This document shows, piece after piece, positions 1 through 13,119 of a DNA stretch of 64,000 bases. The translations under genes were made by a program, and so were the position numbers. Each line of letters begins with the position of its first letter. The stretch's first letter is position 1. The notes under the pieces were generated by a model. That model saw only the letters and a program-made list of their open reading frames with translations. It was not told the origin of the DNA and did not search any database. Origin of the DNA: Amphimallon solstitiale. Taxonomy: Eukaryota; Arthropoda; Insecta; Coleoptera; Scarabaeidae. The stretch covers positions 71,544,794 to 71,608,793 of the forward strand of contig OY720680.1 of assembly GCA_963170755.1 (NCBI GenBank), in the 5' to 3' direction.

Positions 1-2
1 AA

Positions 3-240
3 TTCAGTATTCCCCAAACTACTCTTGAAGGAAGAGTAAGACACTTTAAAGAAAACGGTGATATTCAAAAGACTATTCAAAAAGGTATTTCATGAAAATA
101 TGTACTCATCTTCAGCTAAGTAAAACTAAATAAATATATTCCGGGATTAGGTCAGTAAAAAACAATATTTACAACAGCACAAGAAATTAAACTTTCAGAC
201 CAATTTAATCAAGAATTATGTTTGGCGAGCAGATTAGATT
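3..240 (+). pseudogene. pogo/Tigger-type transposase, N-terminal relic
   Basis: Frame 3 from base 3 reads FSIPQTTLEGRVRHFKENGD and runs to a stop near base 95. This resembles the pipsqueak-type helix-turn-helix at the start of pogo-superfamily (DDE_1) transposases. After one or more stops the reading resumes near 150-230 with TTAQEIKLSDQFNQELCLA, which fits the segment following that HTH in the family ('F T x x Q E x E L ...'). The 5' part lies outside the window and no DDE domain follows, so this is a truncated, broken copy. Confidence 0.5.
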
Positions 241-2869
241 TTATCAAAGGGGCATCCAGATCTCTAATATCTTTTACAATAGATTGAAAACCTCTTTCCT
301 TAACTTTCAATACATATCATGTACTTTTTGTATTGATAGAGGTTTCTTTATCTTAACATCTCCATTTTGCTCCTTGGTCTCCTTGCCATACGTGATTGTT
401 TAAGGTGTGGAATGGGATCTTTCAGTTTGGTGTATAATTATTTTTGTTATTATTGTTTTGGTGACCTATTTCGAAATTGTAGGGTTTTGCTATTTGGTCA
501 ATTTTTTCTGATAACTCTTTTGTGTGTGGTATAAGATGTAAGTTGGTTCGACTATTTGTTTATTAACATTTTTATTTTTCCCTTCTCCTTATTGAAAAGT
601 TTATTCAAACTTTGTTTAATAATTTGTTGTATGAAATTAGCTGGGTATTCGCTATTTAATAATTTATTTCTTTATATATATATAAACTGTCTCCAAAAGA
701 TGACAACATTCACTTTTTTTAGTAATTATAAAAACAACAATGTAAAAGAAAAAAATTCCACGGCTTCATAAAGAATTGTGTTGTATTTATATTGGTCTAG
801 TTTAAGATCAATAAAAGTTGAGAATTGCTTACTGCCGTCTCAAGCGGATTTTCTCGAGCCCAACACCGATAGACGTTTCGATTGAATATTTTATTATACC
901 ATTGTTGGAAAAACCACAATCATCCCACCACAAAATTCATTGATAAAATGACAAATCTTCTTGAATTTTGCGCAAATATAAACGACAAAATGTCGGACGA
1001 CGCTCACGATCGTTTAATATGCGTTAAAGATAAGGCTTTTCCTTATGTTTTTTCAAAATTCTATGCACAGTATCCTTTGAAATTCCTATATTATTAGATA
1101 TCTTCCTGGTGAATCCACCGTTTTTCCTCAACACTCAGAAGTAGGTACGTTAGGTTCGATGTTGATGCTGAGTTCGTTTCGGTTTTTTGAAAGCCCCATG
1201 TCTTCGTAAATTGTCTACTATATCCGCTGAAATTTGCATCGAATTGGAGGATCTCTGTTCGGGTAGTTTTGCTGATAAATTTCTGAAGTTTGGTAAGTAT
1301 TATCACCACACTCAAAATAAATTCGAAGCATGTATAAACGTTTTTTGTTCATTTTAGAATTTTTTGAAGTTCGACCTTGACAAATTGTGCGAATATTATA
1401 TGTCAATTGCTTTCCCAGCCAACTATGTTTAGTTATTACATTGTAACGCAATGCATTCTCCGTATGTATTATTTTCTTACAGCAGTGCCTTTTTTTTTGT
1501 ATTTTTGTTATGTAAGCGTATACTTGTGGCACGTTGTTTTCAGTATAAAAACCTCTATCAGAATTTCTAAAAGAAAGTATTTGAATAAAAAAATTTAACA
1601 GTTTAGGCTTAAAGTCTTAGGGTTTTACGTGATTTTATTAGGCAATTTAGATAGATAATTAAAACCCTCCGATAAATAATGGAGTTATGGTCTCGTCTTT
1701 TTTTGTTTTTTTTTGGAGACAGTCATATACCTAACTATATTAAAATAATTGAAGATTGTCTATAAGCGCATTTATAAAATGTGTTTAGAAATACCGTTTT
1801 GTTATCACACTAAAGCATTTCAATGGATTTCTCTTGTAGTGTCTGTCGACTTTATGTGGTGATACTATTAAATACTATTAAAAATATTTCGTGACACAAA
1901 AAATGCCTACATATAATCCGTCGCTGTAGTTGTAGAAAGTGAATAGTGTAAATTTAAATAATAAATTTGTGTGGATGTTATTAAATAACCATAAATACAA
2001 TAAGATTTAATTGGTGGATTTCGAAATTTATTAATGCAAAATTGATGTATAAATAAATGTCGTCTATTCATGAACACGTCATTTCAAGCTGTTTTATTTA
2101 CTTACAATATGTATTATGAAGTGGACATATTATGATGGATAGTTTGTTGGCTTTTTACAGTTTACAACTATCGAACACAATTTAACCCTTGCTCTTAAAG
2201 TGTGCTCTACAAATGTGCTGATCGATCAAAATCTGTCAATAACAGAGAATGTGCGGGGTTTTACTTTGTTGGATCAAAATTGTACCACAGTAATAGGTGA
2301 ATTTACCAGATTTTATTTAAAACTTTAATTACTTTATTTTAAATTTATTTTTCATTCTTTTTTCTAAATAAAACATCTGTTACGTTATGCGTTTTATTTG
2401 ATTTAAACGCAGTTTCTTATATTAGCTATGATATAAAATTAAATTCGGATCTGAAAAGCGTATTTGCCAGGAAGTTAGGATAAATAGGAGCTAATGTCTA
2501 AGAAGTTGTACGGAACACTTTATTTAGAGTTTGAAGAATCTTTATGTTGCTTTTCGTTCTGATTAAATATTTAGAGTGCTTTTTAGGAAATTCTTCTTTT
2601 GTATAATTATGTTACATTTGTTGTATGAGAGACAGCTTTTCTACGTGGAACAATTTAATTAACAAAGAATTTTTATGTATACGAGGATGATTTAATGAAA
2701 GATGGGGTTTAAAATAAAACCCTTGAATTACAGCAACAATTAATTTTTTGATTTTCAACATATTGGGAAACATTAATACACTTGGACTAACGGTGCTGGA
2801 GAGCCATCATTTACCTGGTTTATTGTCATCAACATAACGATTTCAAAATACTGCTCTACTTTGGCAATA
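241..2869. other. AT-rich stretch, no gene recognised
   Basis: Only short open frames of low-complexity composition occur here. I see no domain, TIR or tandem repeat that I can support. Confidence 0.5.
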
Positions 2870-3250
2870 ACATACTTATATCTCTTAAATTTTCTTCAGC
2901 GAATACCAGCTTGAGTTTTGGGTATAAGTGAAAGGGAGCCACATCCGATAAATAGGTTGGTTGGGGCGAAACCGGGAATCATAATTTATCCAGTTTTTTT
3001 CGAACAATACGGCTGATATAGACGATTGTCATTGACGGATTAACACTTTCTTTCGAGCTACTGCAGGTTTTTCTTTGAGGCAATGGTAACTTTCACATTG
3101 TTCAGAGAGACAGCATAATCTGTCTATCTTTTGCAACATTGTCTATAGGAAGTACACCCATCGAATGCCATAATATCGTTGTTATAATCTTTTTAGTAGA
3201 AGTAAACTTCTTGGTTTTCTTTGGCGGAGGCCGTCCTTGATACCTTCTCT
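2870..3250 (-). pseudogene. mariner transposase relic
   Basis: On the minus strand, 3245 to about 3120 reads RPPPKKTKKFTSTKKIITTI followed by LWHSMGVLPID. This matches the mariner block usually written 'K..QS..KVM.T.FWD..G.LLID'. Further along (about 2990-2870) the frame gives SPQPTYLSDVAPFHLYPKLK, which matches 'PYSPDLAPSDYHLFPKLK' but with the final catalytic Asp region altered. Stops and frameshifts lie between the two blocks and no TIR was found. It is an old, strongly decayed copy, more diverged than the other mariners in this window. Confidence 0.55.
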
Positions 3251-5319
3251 CCTGAGATTGCCATTTACGTTCTGCACTTATATGACGTAGGGGTATTTTA
3301 AAATTTGCATACTTACATGTGACTCTGACTACATCATCAGAATCTTTAGTTGTGGAGAGCGCGCCAAACTTTGAAGCTTCTATATATATACATATTTTTA
3401 ATAATTCATATAGTAGTTCTTAATATTGAGTTTCTGTACCGTGTACAAATCCCTTTGCTATTAAAAAAATGTCTACTGGAAGATACATTTTAAAATGTGA
3501 ATTTCGCGCAATATGAAATAATTTAAATTTTCTTTTTTTTTTAAAGTTCAATTGGCACATAAGCTTTACTTTAACCATTGGATTGAATTGCCTTTCTAAT
3601 TTTCTTTTTACGGGGTCCTTATCATAATGGAGTACGATTACTGTAATAATATATTACACGAGAGCAGACACAGCTAGTTGAACAATTTTTTTCAGTATTG
3701 GATTATACTCACTTGTTTGTATTTTCAGCAGTCTCCGGATATATATAATTTCAAAAGTTTCAAGAATATACGGATAGTTTTTAAGGAAATTATATCAATG
3801 AACAACATTAATCGTCACTGTTTGGGTATTGAAGCCAGGAGACATTCCTTTTTTTCAGCTTTTCCACTTGAGTAATACTGGCTCTATACGCTGTAATGGT
3901 TTATCCTCTTTATGATTACGTTGATCTGCAGCAAGATTTGTGGAATTATAGATTTAAAACTAAAATTAATTGTAATATTAGTTAAACTTGTGCAAGGTAT
4001 TGGTCTATTATCACAAAAGAATGTAAACTTACAACTAAACTCAATTAATTTAATTACGAGAATGAATAAATAAGCTCTCAGAAATAAAAAAAAAATAATT
4101 ACTTATATACAGGCGAGCTTGCCGTTTTATTGTTGTCATTTAGGTGTTTCATTTACGAATTTAATACTTACAAACTACCTAAAAGTTTATTTCAAAAATG
4201 AAGAAAGTGATGAAACATCGAAAAACCTATATGTATACCAAATTTATCAATAATTCCATGTACAACTTAACAACATTCTTACAGTTTATAATAATGAAAA
4301 CTATTATTATTAAGAAGAGCACTGAAAACTTAATATATATGTACATATATGACAATGGCATTACAGAGAGATGATAAATATCAATGAGCAGCAAACCGAA
4401 ACATCCATTACAAAAAACTCACATCGTCACCATGTGAATCACTCATATTTCTTCCTCATTGAATTTGTAACACATGAATAAAATGGCGGTTGTCTTACCC
4501 CAAATGGTAACTCAACAAATTTCTGTGTCCGTTCCCCGTTATCAATAGATATTGCGGTTGGGGTAACGGCTGTGGCAAGGGGGCAATCGCAGGGGTGAAT
4601 TATATGTCATGGGTACTTTAAGGGCGTCGCATGGGGTGGGTTTTTAATTGCTTCACCAACGCGCCCCTGGGCGCTATCAACCCCTCCCCTTTCACCATAT
4701 TCAAATATGGGGCTAGAAGTTCCACTCTGTTTTTCCCCTTATGAACAAAAACGCATACATTTATATATACATATATATAAGAATACAATACAGCTGTGAA
4801 ATGTATATCCTATATACAGGGCCAGTTAATAAGAATTTGTCTAAAGACATTTTAAATAAATACGTTATATAACTAGTTCCTATCTTCCATTATTCCATAT
4901 CAAAGATATAAAATTCAGAATGAAAGAAAAAAAATTAAATATTTAAAAAATATATCGTAATTTCAAATTTTATGCTGGTCATAAATATTGGCGACATTCG
5001 CTAGGGGAAAGTTGCGGAATTTTGCGCACCTAAGGGGAAATATCCTCTATATTGAATCCTTAAAAATTAAATTATGTCCGAATATATCTAATTTGTTTTT
5101 AATTATTCTAGCACAAGAATATAAAATATATTTTGGAAATCACTTATAGCTAAGTAGAAAATTTACACTTGCGCACAAAATGCATATAAGGAACTTGAAA
5201 GAACTAATACAGAATCTATCATATCACGTAACTTAGCTTAGTTTTTGAAAGTGCTATAGGATAAAAAACACGTCAACAATAAAGAAAACGTGTTACTATT
5301 TGAAGTCAGAAACTGCTAC
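3251..5319. other. No gene recognised; a GC-richer patch at 4480-4740
   Basis: Most of this is AT-rich with no coding signal. Bases about 4480-4740 stand out as G/C-rich (GGGGTAACGG, GCGCCCCTGGGCGC), with no open frame of note. At 4812 the sequence TATACAGGGCCAG resembles the 'TACAGGG' terminus of the DD41D mariners found elsewhere in the window, but I could not find a partner end. Confidence 0.4.
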
Positions 5320-5990
5320 CCGCATGGAGATAAATCGACATCTTTTCTCAAGAAGAAGTTTTCGTGAAGGCATCTGCACGGCAATATTTATGTTGTAAGA
5401 CACAGCAACATCTGTCACAACTACCAGAATGTCTTGCCGTGCACTGGGGCACATGGATACAAGGACCATCTTATTTTTAAATACATTTTGACGACGTTTG
5501 AACTATAATACTGGATCCGAGTGATGTTTTTATTTTACAAGCGCAATAAGCATTTATGGATCCAACTATTCAGGTAGATTTAGCCAATATTCATGAATAT
5601 TACTCCATCTGTCATCTAGAACTTACCCCAGCCAACCTAAAAACTTTCTAAAACTATCGCCATAAATATTGTATTCGATCTTCGTCAATTCCGTTCCCAA
5701 TTATTTGGAGCTGTTGCTGCTAATGTCAAACAAAAGTTGAAGCACTTCTAAATAGAAATCTAAGAATTCGTAATTTACCCCGAATTATTGAGTTGTTTAC
5801 TGGTAAAGAAGTAGATTTTCCGAACCGCGGATAAATGTGCCTTATGAACTTTAAATATGTCCCTATTACAACGTTACATGTTGAACGACCATTTTCAATG
5901 TATAAATGTATTTACGGTGACAGGCAATTATTAACACCTGAGCGTATAGAAAAACTAATGGTGATTTATTTTCATTACTGAACTCTCGAC
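5320..5990 (+). pseudogene. hAT transposase relic (C-terminal half)
   Basis: About 5405-5465 reads QLPECLAVHWGTWIQ, matching the hAT block 'P.P....RWGTWL.A..YY'. About 5780-5970 reads NLPRIIELFTGKEVDF and then, after a frameshift, YVPITTLHVERPFSMYK and LLTPERIEKLMV. These are the hAT dimerisation (hATC) signature 'PITS.DVERSFS.YK...R..L....E'. The same family is represented more completely at 14668-16004. Multiple stops show it is dead. The N-terminal zinc-binding domain is not visible. Confidence 0.65.
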
Positions 5991-6856
5991 GTTCAGGATC
6001 TGTGATACATTTTATAAAAACTGCAATGTTGCTTCTGGAAAGATGTATTTACTGTTACTTGGTAAGTACTTGTTTCTCTATACGTAGGTGTAGTTTGAAT
6101 CACGTGTGAAAAATATCAAATTGGACTTCATGATGTCCTGGATGCGTCTCTGGCACTTACGTTAACTACCCCTGACTTCCGATCCCTCATCATTATTATA
6201 ATGATCCATCGAACTAGTTATTAAAAAATACTTTAATATAATATTACACATTTAGCTCATCTTCAACTACGAAGAATACTGACTTTAGAAGGTCACCTTG
6301 CATCAATTCTTTGTTTGGTGCATAAAATTATTAAAGCAATTAAATTCGAGATCAACGCGAACATGTCTTCATTATAATAAATTATGGTACGTAACTGTGA
6401 AAAATATTCGAAAATAATATGGTGCATTTTGCTTTTTTATTTGCAAATAACAGTAGGAAATATTATTGCACATTTAATAGAATTACCAGCACTCACAGCT
6501 ATTTTAAAATTCAAGGTCGTAAAGATGTAAACCGGTTTGATATTGATGAATTACATTTTCATCTTATTATAAACTACTTATTTCTCTTCCTTTGATGATA
6601 TGTCGAATGTGTAATTTCATTGGGTTATCACCATTAAGCTGCGTAATTAAAATTGATAAGCATTTAGTAGCGAAGAATATCCGTCTAATTTTCGCTACGT
6701 CACTATATAGTGTCTTAAAATGATAATATATGATAATACGGTAAGTAAAATTGTGTATAAATTATAAAAATATAAATTTTCAATATACTGCTGACATATT
6801 GATTTCACGTGAGCATATCATTTAGTAACAATGTCATAATTATAAAATTAAATAAT
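5991..6856. other. AT-rich, no gene recognised
   Basis: No open frame of note, no TIR and no tandem repeat seen. Confidence 0.5.
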
Positions 6857-7650
6857 GAGGTGTGGCCACCACACGACTTTCTTATACGTATGAGCGTTTC
6901 AAACTATGCAATTTTAAGAATTTTTTTATACAAAATTATTCAAAATCCTATTCTAAGTTCTACTCCCTAAGAGTAAAAGTGTTACTTCCGTTCCGAATTT
7001 TGAAATTTCATGTATAAAAAAACATTGCAAATCCAGCTCTAAATCCTTTTGTACTCTTGACAAATATGTATAAAATGCATAATTTACGACATAATTGCCA
7101 AAAATCGCTATTCGGTAAAAATAAAGGTGGTACTTCCGGTTCTAATTTTGAAAAATTTGTTATAAAAATGGTTTTGAAAATTAAGTGCTAAATACTTTCA
7201 TACCCGTAACGTACCTGTCTAAAAAGCATGACTTGCGAAATATTCGCGAAAAACTGATTTTTGATAGGAGTAAAAGACCTACTTCCGGTAGGAATTTCGA
7301 AAAACTTTTTAAATAAAATTGTTTTCAGTTTTAATTTTAAGTACATATGAATTCTTTATAAATTTGTTTAAACTCAGTCGTTGACGAAATATTGGCAATA
7401 TTTGATTTTTTTACTGAAGTAAACTACTACTTCCGGTATACCGATTTTACTGAAAAACTAATCAGATCTCAAGAGGGAGGTTATACACGTAAATACAAAA
7501 TTTGGAATTGATACCTACATCGGTTTGACCGCTATCGTGGTCACACACAGACACGCAGACATTTTTCAAAAAAAACTTTTTGGTATCAAGGGACATCTGC
7601 AAAAATCTCGAGGTCGAAAATTTTCCTCATCACTACGTATAAAAAAGTGA
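6857..7650 (+). mobile_element. Non-autonomous element with 149-bp internal tandem repeats (copy A)
   Basis: The element starts near GTGTGGCCACCACACGACTT and ends near ACGTATAAAAAAGTG. The inner parts of the ends are inverted repeats (left ACTTTCTTATACGTA, right end read in reverse CACTTTTTTATACGTA), so it looks like a small DNA transposon. It has no coding capacity. A second copy starts at 13913, an internal fragment is at 40130-40480, and an inverted fragment of the right end is at 17115-17330. The interior is a tandem array described separately. Superfamily is unknown. Confidence 0.55.
6983..7440 (+). repeat. 149-bp tandem repeat, units beginning ACTTCCGGT
   Basis: ACTTCCGTT or ACTTCCGGT starts at 6984, 7132, 7281 and 7430, giving periods of 148-149 bp. 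Each unit continues with a '(A)ATTTTGAAA/ATTTCGAAA' block and ends with a '(G)AGTAAAAG' block before the next ACTTCCGG. Units are clearly diverged from one another, so the array is old. The same period is seen in the copies near 14.1 kb and 40.2 kb. Confidence 0.8.
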
Positions 7651-9618
7651 AACCATCATAATAACATCTCGTAATCTTATTCATGAAGTTGTACATGCAA
7701 ACTGATATAGTGTGTAACATCTCTATAATACAAATGTGCGTTTTTTGGATAGTACGGCAAAGAATAATTGCAGCTGTATGAAACCCAATTTAATATATAT
7801 TTCGGCTATTTGGAAACATTTAAAGCGTGTTAGAAGTTTCTGGATAAATGAAATTGGATATTTCCATATAATCCGCTTTGATTTTCTATTTGTAACTTTA
7901 TGGAAAAGGTGCGAAAATTGCAAATAAATGTCTTCTTAATTATGCAGTCATACTAAAATGTACCATATGACTAAGTTATAGGCCTTTTTGGTTGCCATTA
8001 GGCCGACGTTGTGGCTATTGTCCAAAAAGGACACCTCAGAGCTGAAATTAATACTGCCACCTCCTCTAATCTATTTTTTACGTAAAAACCTTTTTATGTC
8101 TTTAACTTTAGAATTTCTTTATAGTTAATTAGCGACCGTTAAAGTTATTGCTTTCATACGCTTTAAGCTTTAGATATGCCTAAAAGTAATACTTCATAGT
8201 CTGGTCAGTATATTGGCTGTATTGGTCTAAATATTTCAATTAGCTTTCCTAGAAAACGATTACCAAGTCAATTTTTAACCAATTTGTGCAGATTGTGTTG
8301 AAAATAAATGTTTCCCAATCTTGCATCAAAAAACTACGGCAAAACAAATGTTGTAACCTTGCCAAAGAGTTTAATTTATTTAAATTTCTTAGCGAAAATA
8401 ATTTTGTCTGCCAGATATTTGGTTATTCGTATAAGTTATAAAAGTTAGATTTTATTATGACTAATACTTGCTATTTGTTGCAAAATTGCTTCCATCCAAA
8501 AAGAAAACTGAAAGAAAAAGTGATTGTCAACAAAGTTTTCTGCATCCTACAAGCAGAATTTTGACTTCAAAGTTTTGCCTCATCTTAGTTTTGTTGTCAT
8601 TGTATTGTTCTTTCTTCAAGCTACAGAACAAATCCCTTCATATATTTGACTATATTTTAAAATATCAATTTATTAATTGTAGCACAACATTTGTAACATA
8701 TAGTTATTTACGAACCAAGTACGGCATTTTGAAAGCACGACCGACCGAAGGAAGCGAGTGATTTTAATTACGCGAATGCGTAGAAGATGTCTTCGCGCAA
8801 GTGGATTTGATTAAAGTGATTAGTATCATACCGAATCTAAAATAGACAACCCAATTCAAGTTATTATATTCATGTATATGACGCTTTTATTCTTATATTT
8901 TTAGTGGATTTACCGCTTTTTGGGTTTGATTACAATTAACTGTCACTGTGAATGTTGCTTGCGAGATCGTCAAATAGACGGCGCCAACAAATTTGTTGGA
9001 AGAATTTTTAGCAATTACTTCTAATTCCCTCACTTTTAGTAAAAAAAAGTAGTATTTTATAGACTAAATTTTATTACTATAAAATTCGATTTTTTTTAAA
9101 TGTCCCAAAAAGCCAGTGTTTTTTTTGCAATTTTAACAGTCGTGTCGACCTTGCTGGTCGAGCGATGCATGCGCGAAATGTCACTTTACAGGTGCGCTTA
9201 CACTATCAAATATTAGAAATATCCAGTAATGGCCCCCACTGTACGTATGCGCAATAGTGGTTGTTTGATTAAAAATATATTACAAAATATGTTGATGTTG
9301 AATTTTATATCTCTTTTTAAAATAACTTGATACTGTTAACATATTTTGTGCGTTGCATGAGCTTGCTAAATGCTTGTGAAGTTATGACAGCTATGAAAGT
9401 AATTCAGAAAGTTATACTCTGCATATGATATATTTCTATCTTACGTAATTAAGTATATGTGTATTAAATAAAGTGACAATAGGAAGAAACTACAAAAATT
9501 TCAAAAAAATATTTGGGCAAAATATATAAAAATATTTTAAAGTTGATTTAATTTTGTCTAATACTGTACATGTATTATTAATATGCAATTTCTTGGTGCT
9601 CTGGAATGTATATAATAG
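7651..9618. other. No gene recognised
   Basis: The longest open frame (8468-8761, plus strand, about 97 codons) has no recognisable motif and an AT-driven composition; I do not call it a gene. No repeat structure seen. Confidence 0.45.
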
Positions 9619-10215
9619 TGTTGCGTTTTCGGTTTCGCAATAAACAACTCGTGCAATTTATTTATTTAAAACAGTCTGTATATTCACAGACGTAAAATTA
9701 ATTACAATATAAAAATATAAAACTAATATATCGCACTTAAAATAACTATTAATAAATTAAAATTAACACATGTATTTATTTCTATTACTAATATTTATGT
9801 CCGTATATTTATGTAACACTACCGTATTTATATCACTTCTATTTATATAACATTGCACCACTATATTTATTTTGTTCTATTTATATTTATGTTTACTCTT
9901 CGACTACCACTCAAGGAACTATTTATTTATGTTTATTTATCTTCGCACGAGACTATTGAACGAATCTCTTATTCCGGAATTAACTCATCCATCGGTTCAA
10001 CTGCTTTTATATACGCATACGAAACATCTGGAACACACCAGAAAAACGCTAGTGTTCTTCTCGATGTTTGTAGAACATACGCAGACATTCTGTCTCTTCG
10101 CAGTCATTCTGTCTCTTCGCAGTACATATAAAATGGTTGATTTATTGCTTTACGACTTGTTTACCAGTCGCGCCGAATATTTGCCTTTTTTTTAATGTCG
10201 ACTGGTTTCGTTACA
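9619..10215 (-). mobile_element. Solo LTR, Gypsy-type
   Basis: Read on the minus strand, a 597-bp unit begins TGTAACGAAACC and ends AACGCAACA, with the TG...CA ends of an LTR. It is flanked on both sides by the 4-bp duplication ATAG (9615-9618 and 10216-10219). A TATA-like box (TATATAAAAG on the minus strand) lies near 10004-10016, and several AATAAA signals lie downstream in the LTR orientation. A 19-bp direct duplication (CATTCTGTCTCTTCGCAG at 10086 and 10105, plus strand) lies upstream of the TATA box. No internal retroelement sequence or second LTR is present, so it is a solo LTR left by LTR-LTR recombination. The 4-5 bp duplication fits Ty3/Gypsy, but BEL is not excluded. Confidence 0.85.
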
Positions 10216-11565
10216 ATAGTTTATAATAAATCAACTATGCTTCCTTATTGTCTAAATAAATTTCTCTATATATTTTATATAGTATCTATCATTATTCTTT
10301 TTAAATTTTAAATGTTGTGCATAAATACAAATATTAGAATTTGCTTTTATGATAAGTTTTTTTTATAAAAGACTTGTTTATAATAACATTTTGAAATGAA
10401 GAACGATGAAGGGGAAAAGGAGTGCAAAAGCAGTTTAGTGAATCTATTTTGCGTTTTTATTTCTGTCAAAATGATAACACTTACTTTTGAGATCAACTGT
10501 ATAGGTGAGTAAGCAAAACAAGAGTATGATGCACGTATGCATTTGGCGAAATGTACATATGGAAATGAATAAGGAGGGGTCTTTGTCGGGAGCAATAAGT
10601 AAAATATATTAAGTCTAGTCGGTTGGGCACATTGAAACCCGGTACCTTTGGTGCGGCTATCATAAAGTACCGCAACGGAGAATGGCCTTTGTTACAGCGT
10701 CAAATGTTCTCCACAGTCGGTACAAGGATACAATGTCATTTTCACACCTCTTGTAGTGTTATTGTTTGTGTATTGGCCGGATTAAATCTCGTTAAAAGAT
10801 CAACAATACGTCGGCGCACGGCAAAGTACTCCAAAATAAGTTCGGATACATTCAACGCCAGTGACTTTGAGAGATCTTTTAAGAGAGATTTTTGGATGAG
10901 CTGTATTCAAGCAAACAGCAAAAAGAATGTAATCTTTTCGGGTAAATAGGGTGTAAATAAGCAAAGTTAATCTTAACATACAAATTGTGGTACAAAAGAT
11001 CGAAAGGTATTTAGTATTGCTACGGACAAATACTATTGAAAATATATTTTTAGTTTTTCGATATAAAAAGATAGATAGATCGTTATTACTGTCGACTGTA
11101 ATAAATTACGGTTCCTCACAATTAAAACAATGTTAAAGGCTTTCGGTTATCACATACACAAACTTCGGTAAGATTGCTTTCAGAATGTATTCTAGGATTC
11201 TTGTCTCGTCTATTTAGGTAGCTAAATGTCTGTCAACAATTTTTTTATGAAAATTGTGATTTTGAGATTTAAAGTCGGAATATTAAATGATCCTACTTTT
11301 ACAAACTAAAACATGACATAAATTGACGGGATGGATCAGCTTCAGTAGTGTAGTGTTATCTTGGTACTTCTATTATACTTTCTATTTGGTTTTAGTAATG
11401 TTCTATACAAATTGAGTTAATGACATAAATGAGTAACACATTCATCATTATGAAATGTAAACAGATACACACAATCATAGAACAAGATGCATTGCAAAGG
11501 AAATCAAATATCCTATATTACGATGGAAAAAAAGTTAGGCTTAAAGAATTGACGTAGTTACAGTA
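10216..11565. other. No recognised gene; one unassigned 108-codon open frame
   Basis: An open frame at 10623-10949 (plus strand) has fairly balanced composition (MGTLKPGTFGAAIIKYRNGE at its start), but I recognise no domain and see no splice or promoter context. The rest is AT-rich. Confidence 0.35.
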
Positions 11566-12200
11566 TCATATACTAATTTTTTGAACACTTACAAAAATTT
11601 TATTATAAAGGTCGCCAATATCTGTTATGGGTTCCTTGTAAACTTCAGCTTTTAAGTAACCCCACAAGAAAAAATCTAACGGGGTTAGATCGGGCCACCT
11701 AAGAACGCCATTAGTACCAATCGAACGACGTGGGAACATTTGATTAAAATAGTCAGTAACTATGTCGGCATTATGAGTAGGTGCCCCGTCTTGATGTAAC
11801 CACATATTATTTCGCAGCTCTATAGGTACATCTTCCAAAAGTAGTGGTAACTCATTCTGCAGGAAATGTAAGTAGCGCACACCAATGAATGTTTCATGAT
11901 AAAAGTGGGGGCCTAAGATATATCCGTTAAAATTCCACACCAAACGTTAACGCCAAAAACTGTTTGATTTCTGGTTTGCCTTATCCACCTAGGATTATCT
12001 TCTGACCAATATCGAGCATTATGCTTAATTAAAGTACTATTGTTGTGAAAACGACATTCGTCATTTCACATGATCTGATTCATAAAGTTGTTTTCCACTA
12101 ACATTACAGAAAATTCTGCCAGAAAATCGAGTCTGCGTTGATTGTCTCCTATTCTTAAATGGTGCACTAAATGAACTTTATACGCAAAGTGAGTAAATGT
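11566..12200 (-). pseudogene. mariner-type (DD41D-like) transposase relic
   Basis: The minus strand gives, in order: NDECRFHNNS with RYWSEDNPRW (first catalytic Asp region, about 12070-11990); then YILGPHFYHETF, LPLLLEDVPIELRNNMW, LHQDGAPTHNADIV (second Asp); and RWPDLTPLDFFLWGYLKAEV (third Asp). As read there are 37 residues between the second and third Asp. Relatives I know of carry 'WPARSPDLTPLD', so a deletion of about four codons is likely. The N-terminal part contains stops and a frameshift. The outer end of the element is probably near 12790, where the minus strand reads ACAGGGTGTACTACTT next to TA. The opposite end was not found. Confidence 0.75.
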
Positions 12201-12828
12201 TTGAATGAAGCTAATTATAAAGACAATTAATAATCAAGCAAATGTCACTAATGTGTGCTAATGTCAAAATATTTCCTAAATAATCAAAGCAAGCATACAT
12301 ACATCTAACACAGACATGAATGCTTTTCTTCCTACATACCTATGGGTGCCTATGAAGTGGAATTTATAAAAAGGAATTAACTATAAAATTTAAATTGTGA
12401 AGTAACTATAATAGCAAGAATTGTGAATATGTTTACTGCTATTTTTCCTTACAAATTAAATATTTAAACAAAATAAAGACAAAAATTTAAAATTATTCTT
12501 ACTTTCTTTAAACAAGAATATCTATGAAACCGTTAAATTTTGGAAACTAACACAAATAATAAAATTTACATTAATTTTAATACTCTTTCAAATAAAAAAC
12601 AAATGAAGATTGTGGCGATCAAAAAAATTCTTTTCGTCGCAGCGCCATCTATATCGTCACATAATAAAACACAATTGTGAGAGCAAACTAGAGTCGATCA
12701 CATTCTTTAGTAACTAGTTTTTACAAAATTCAAATATCTTTATCCGTTTCCGAGATATTTGACATGGGAGTTTTAAGTAGTACACCCTGTATATTTGAAT
12801 GTGTTATACTACCAATGAAATTGATATT
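12201..12828. other. Upstream part and left terminus of the DD41D-like mariner
   Basis: AT-rich, with no open frame. Near 12640-12665 is the motif AGCGCCATCTATATCGTCAC. At 12780-12795 TACACCCTGTATATTTG is the inverted form of the TACAGGGTG terminus typical of this mariner group. I infer that this is the element's own non-coding end, with small insertions. Confidence 0.4.
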
Positions 12829-13119
12829 TTACACTAAGGTACAATTAGCGCTCCTTCCTCTTTGTTTTATGTTCTGAGAGGATGTCAAAATTGCAGTAAC
12901 TTGTTTTCCTCGTTTCCCTGCTTGCCGAACCGCATCCTGTGCTGATGTGCATGTACTAGGTGTTACATTAATTTTATTCAACATTATGACTGGTGTGTCA
13001 TTTGAAGAAGTCTTTTCGTTATTTGTTTGTGAACAACCAGGTGAGTTATGTTCAGGTTCAAGATAACTCAAGATGCGTATTTTTGTAAAATATTGCTCAA
13101 AGAAACAGGTCAAAAACAA
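12829..13119 (-). pseudogene. pogo/Tigger transposase C-terminal fragment
   Basis: The minus-strand frame contains VRQAGKRGKQVTAILTSSQN within a low-complexity, Ser/Thr/Asn-rich segment. This resembles the basic C-terminal tail of pogo/Tigger transposases ('RG+K...AILT.SP.'). No DDE domain lies upstream in any frame. Assignment rests on this short tail only. Confidence 0.35.

Noticed and set aside
10623..10949. 108-codon open frame with balanced composition.
   Set aside because: No recognisable domain, no splice sites or promoter context, and no homologous copy in the window. Not called as a gene.
12829..13119. Treating this open frame as a host gene because of its unbroken 96 codons.
   Set aside because: The only recognisable part is a pogo/Tigger-like basic tail, and the rest is low complexity.
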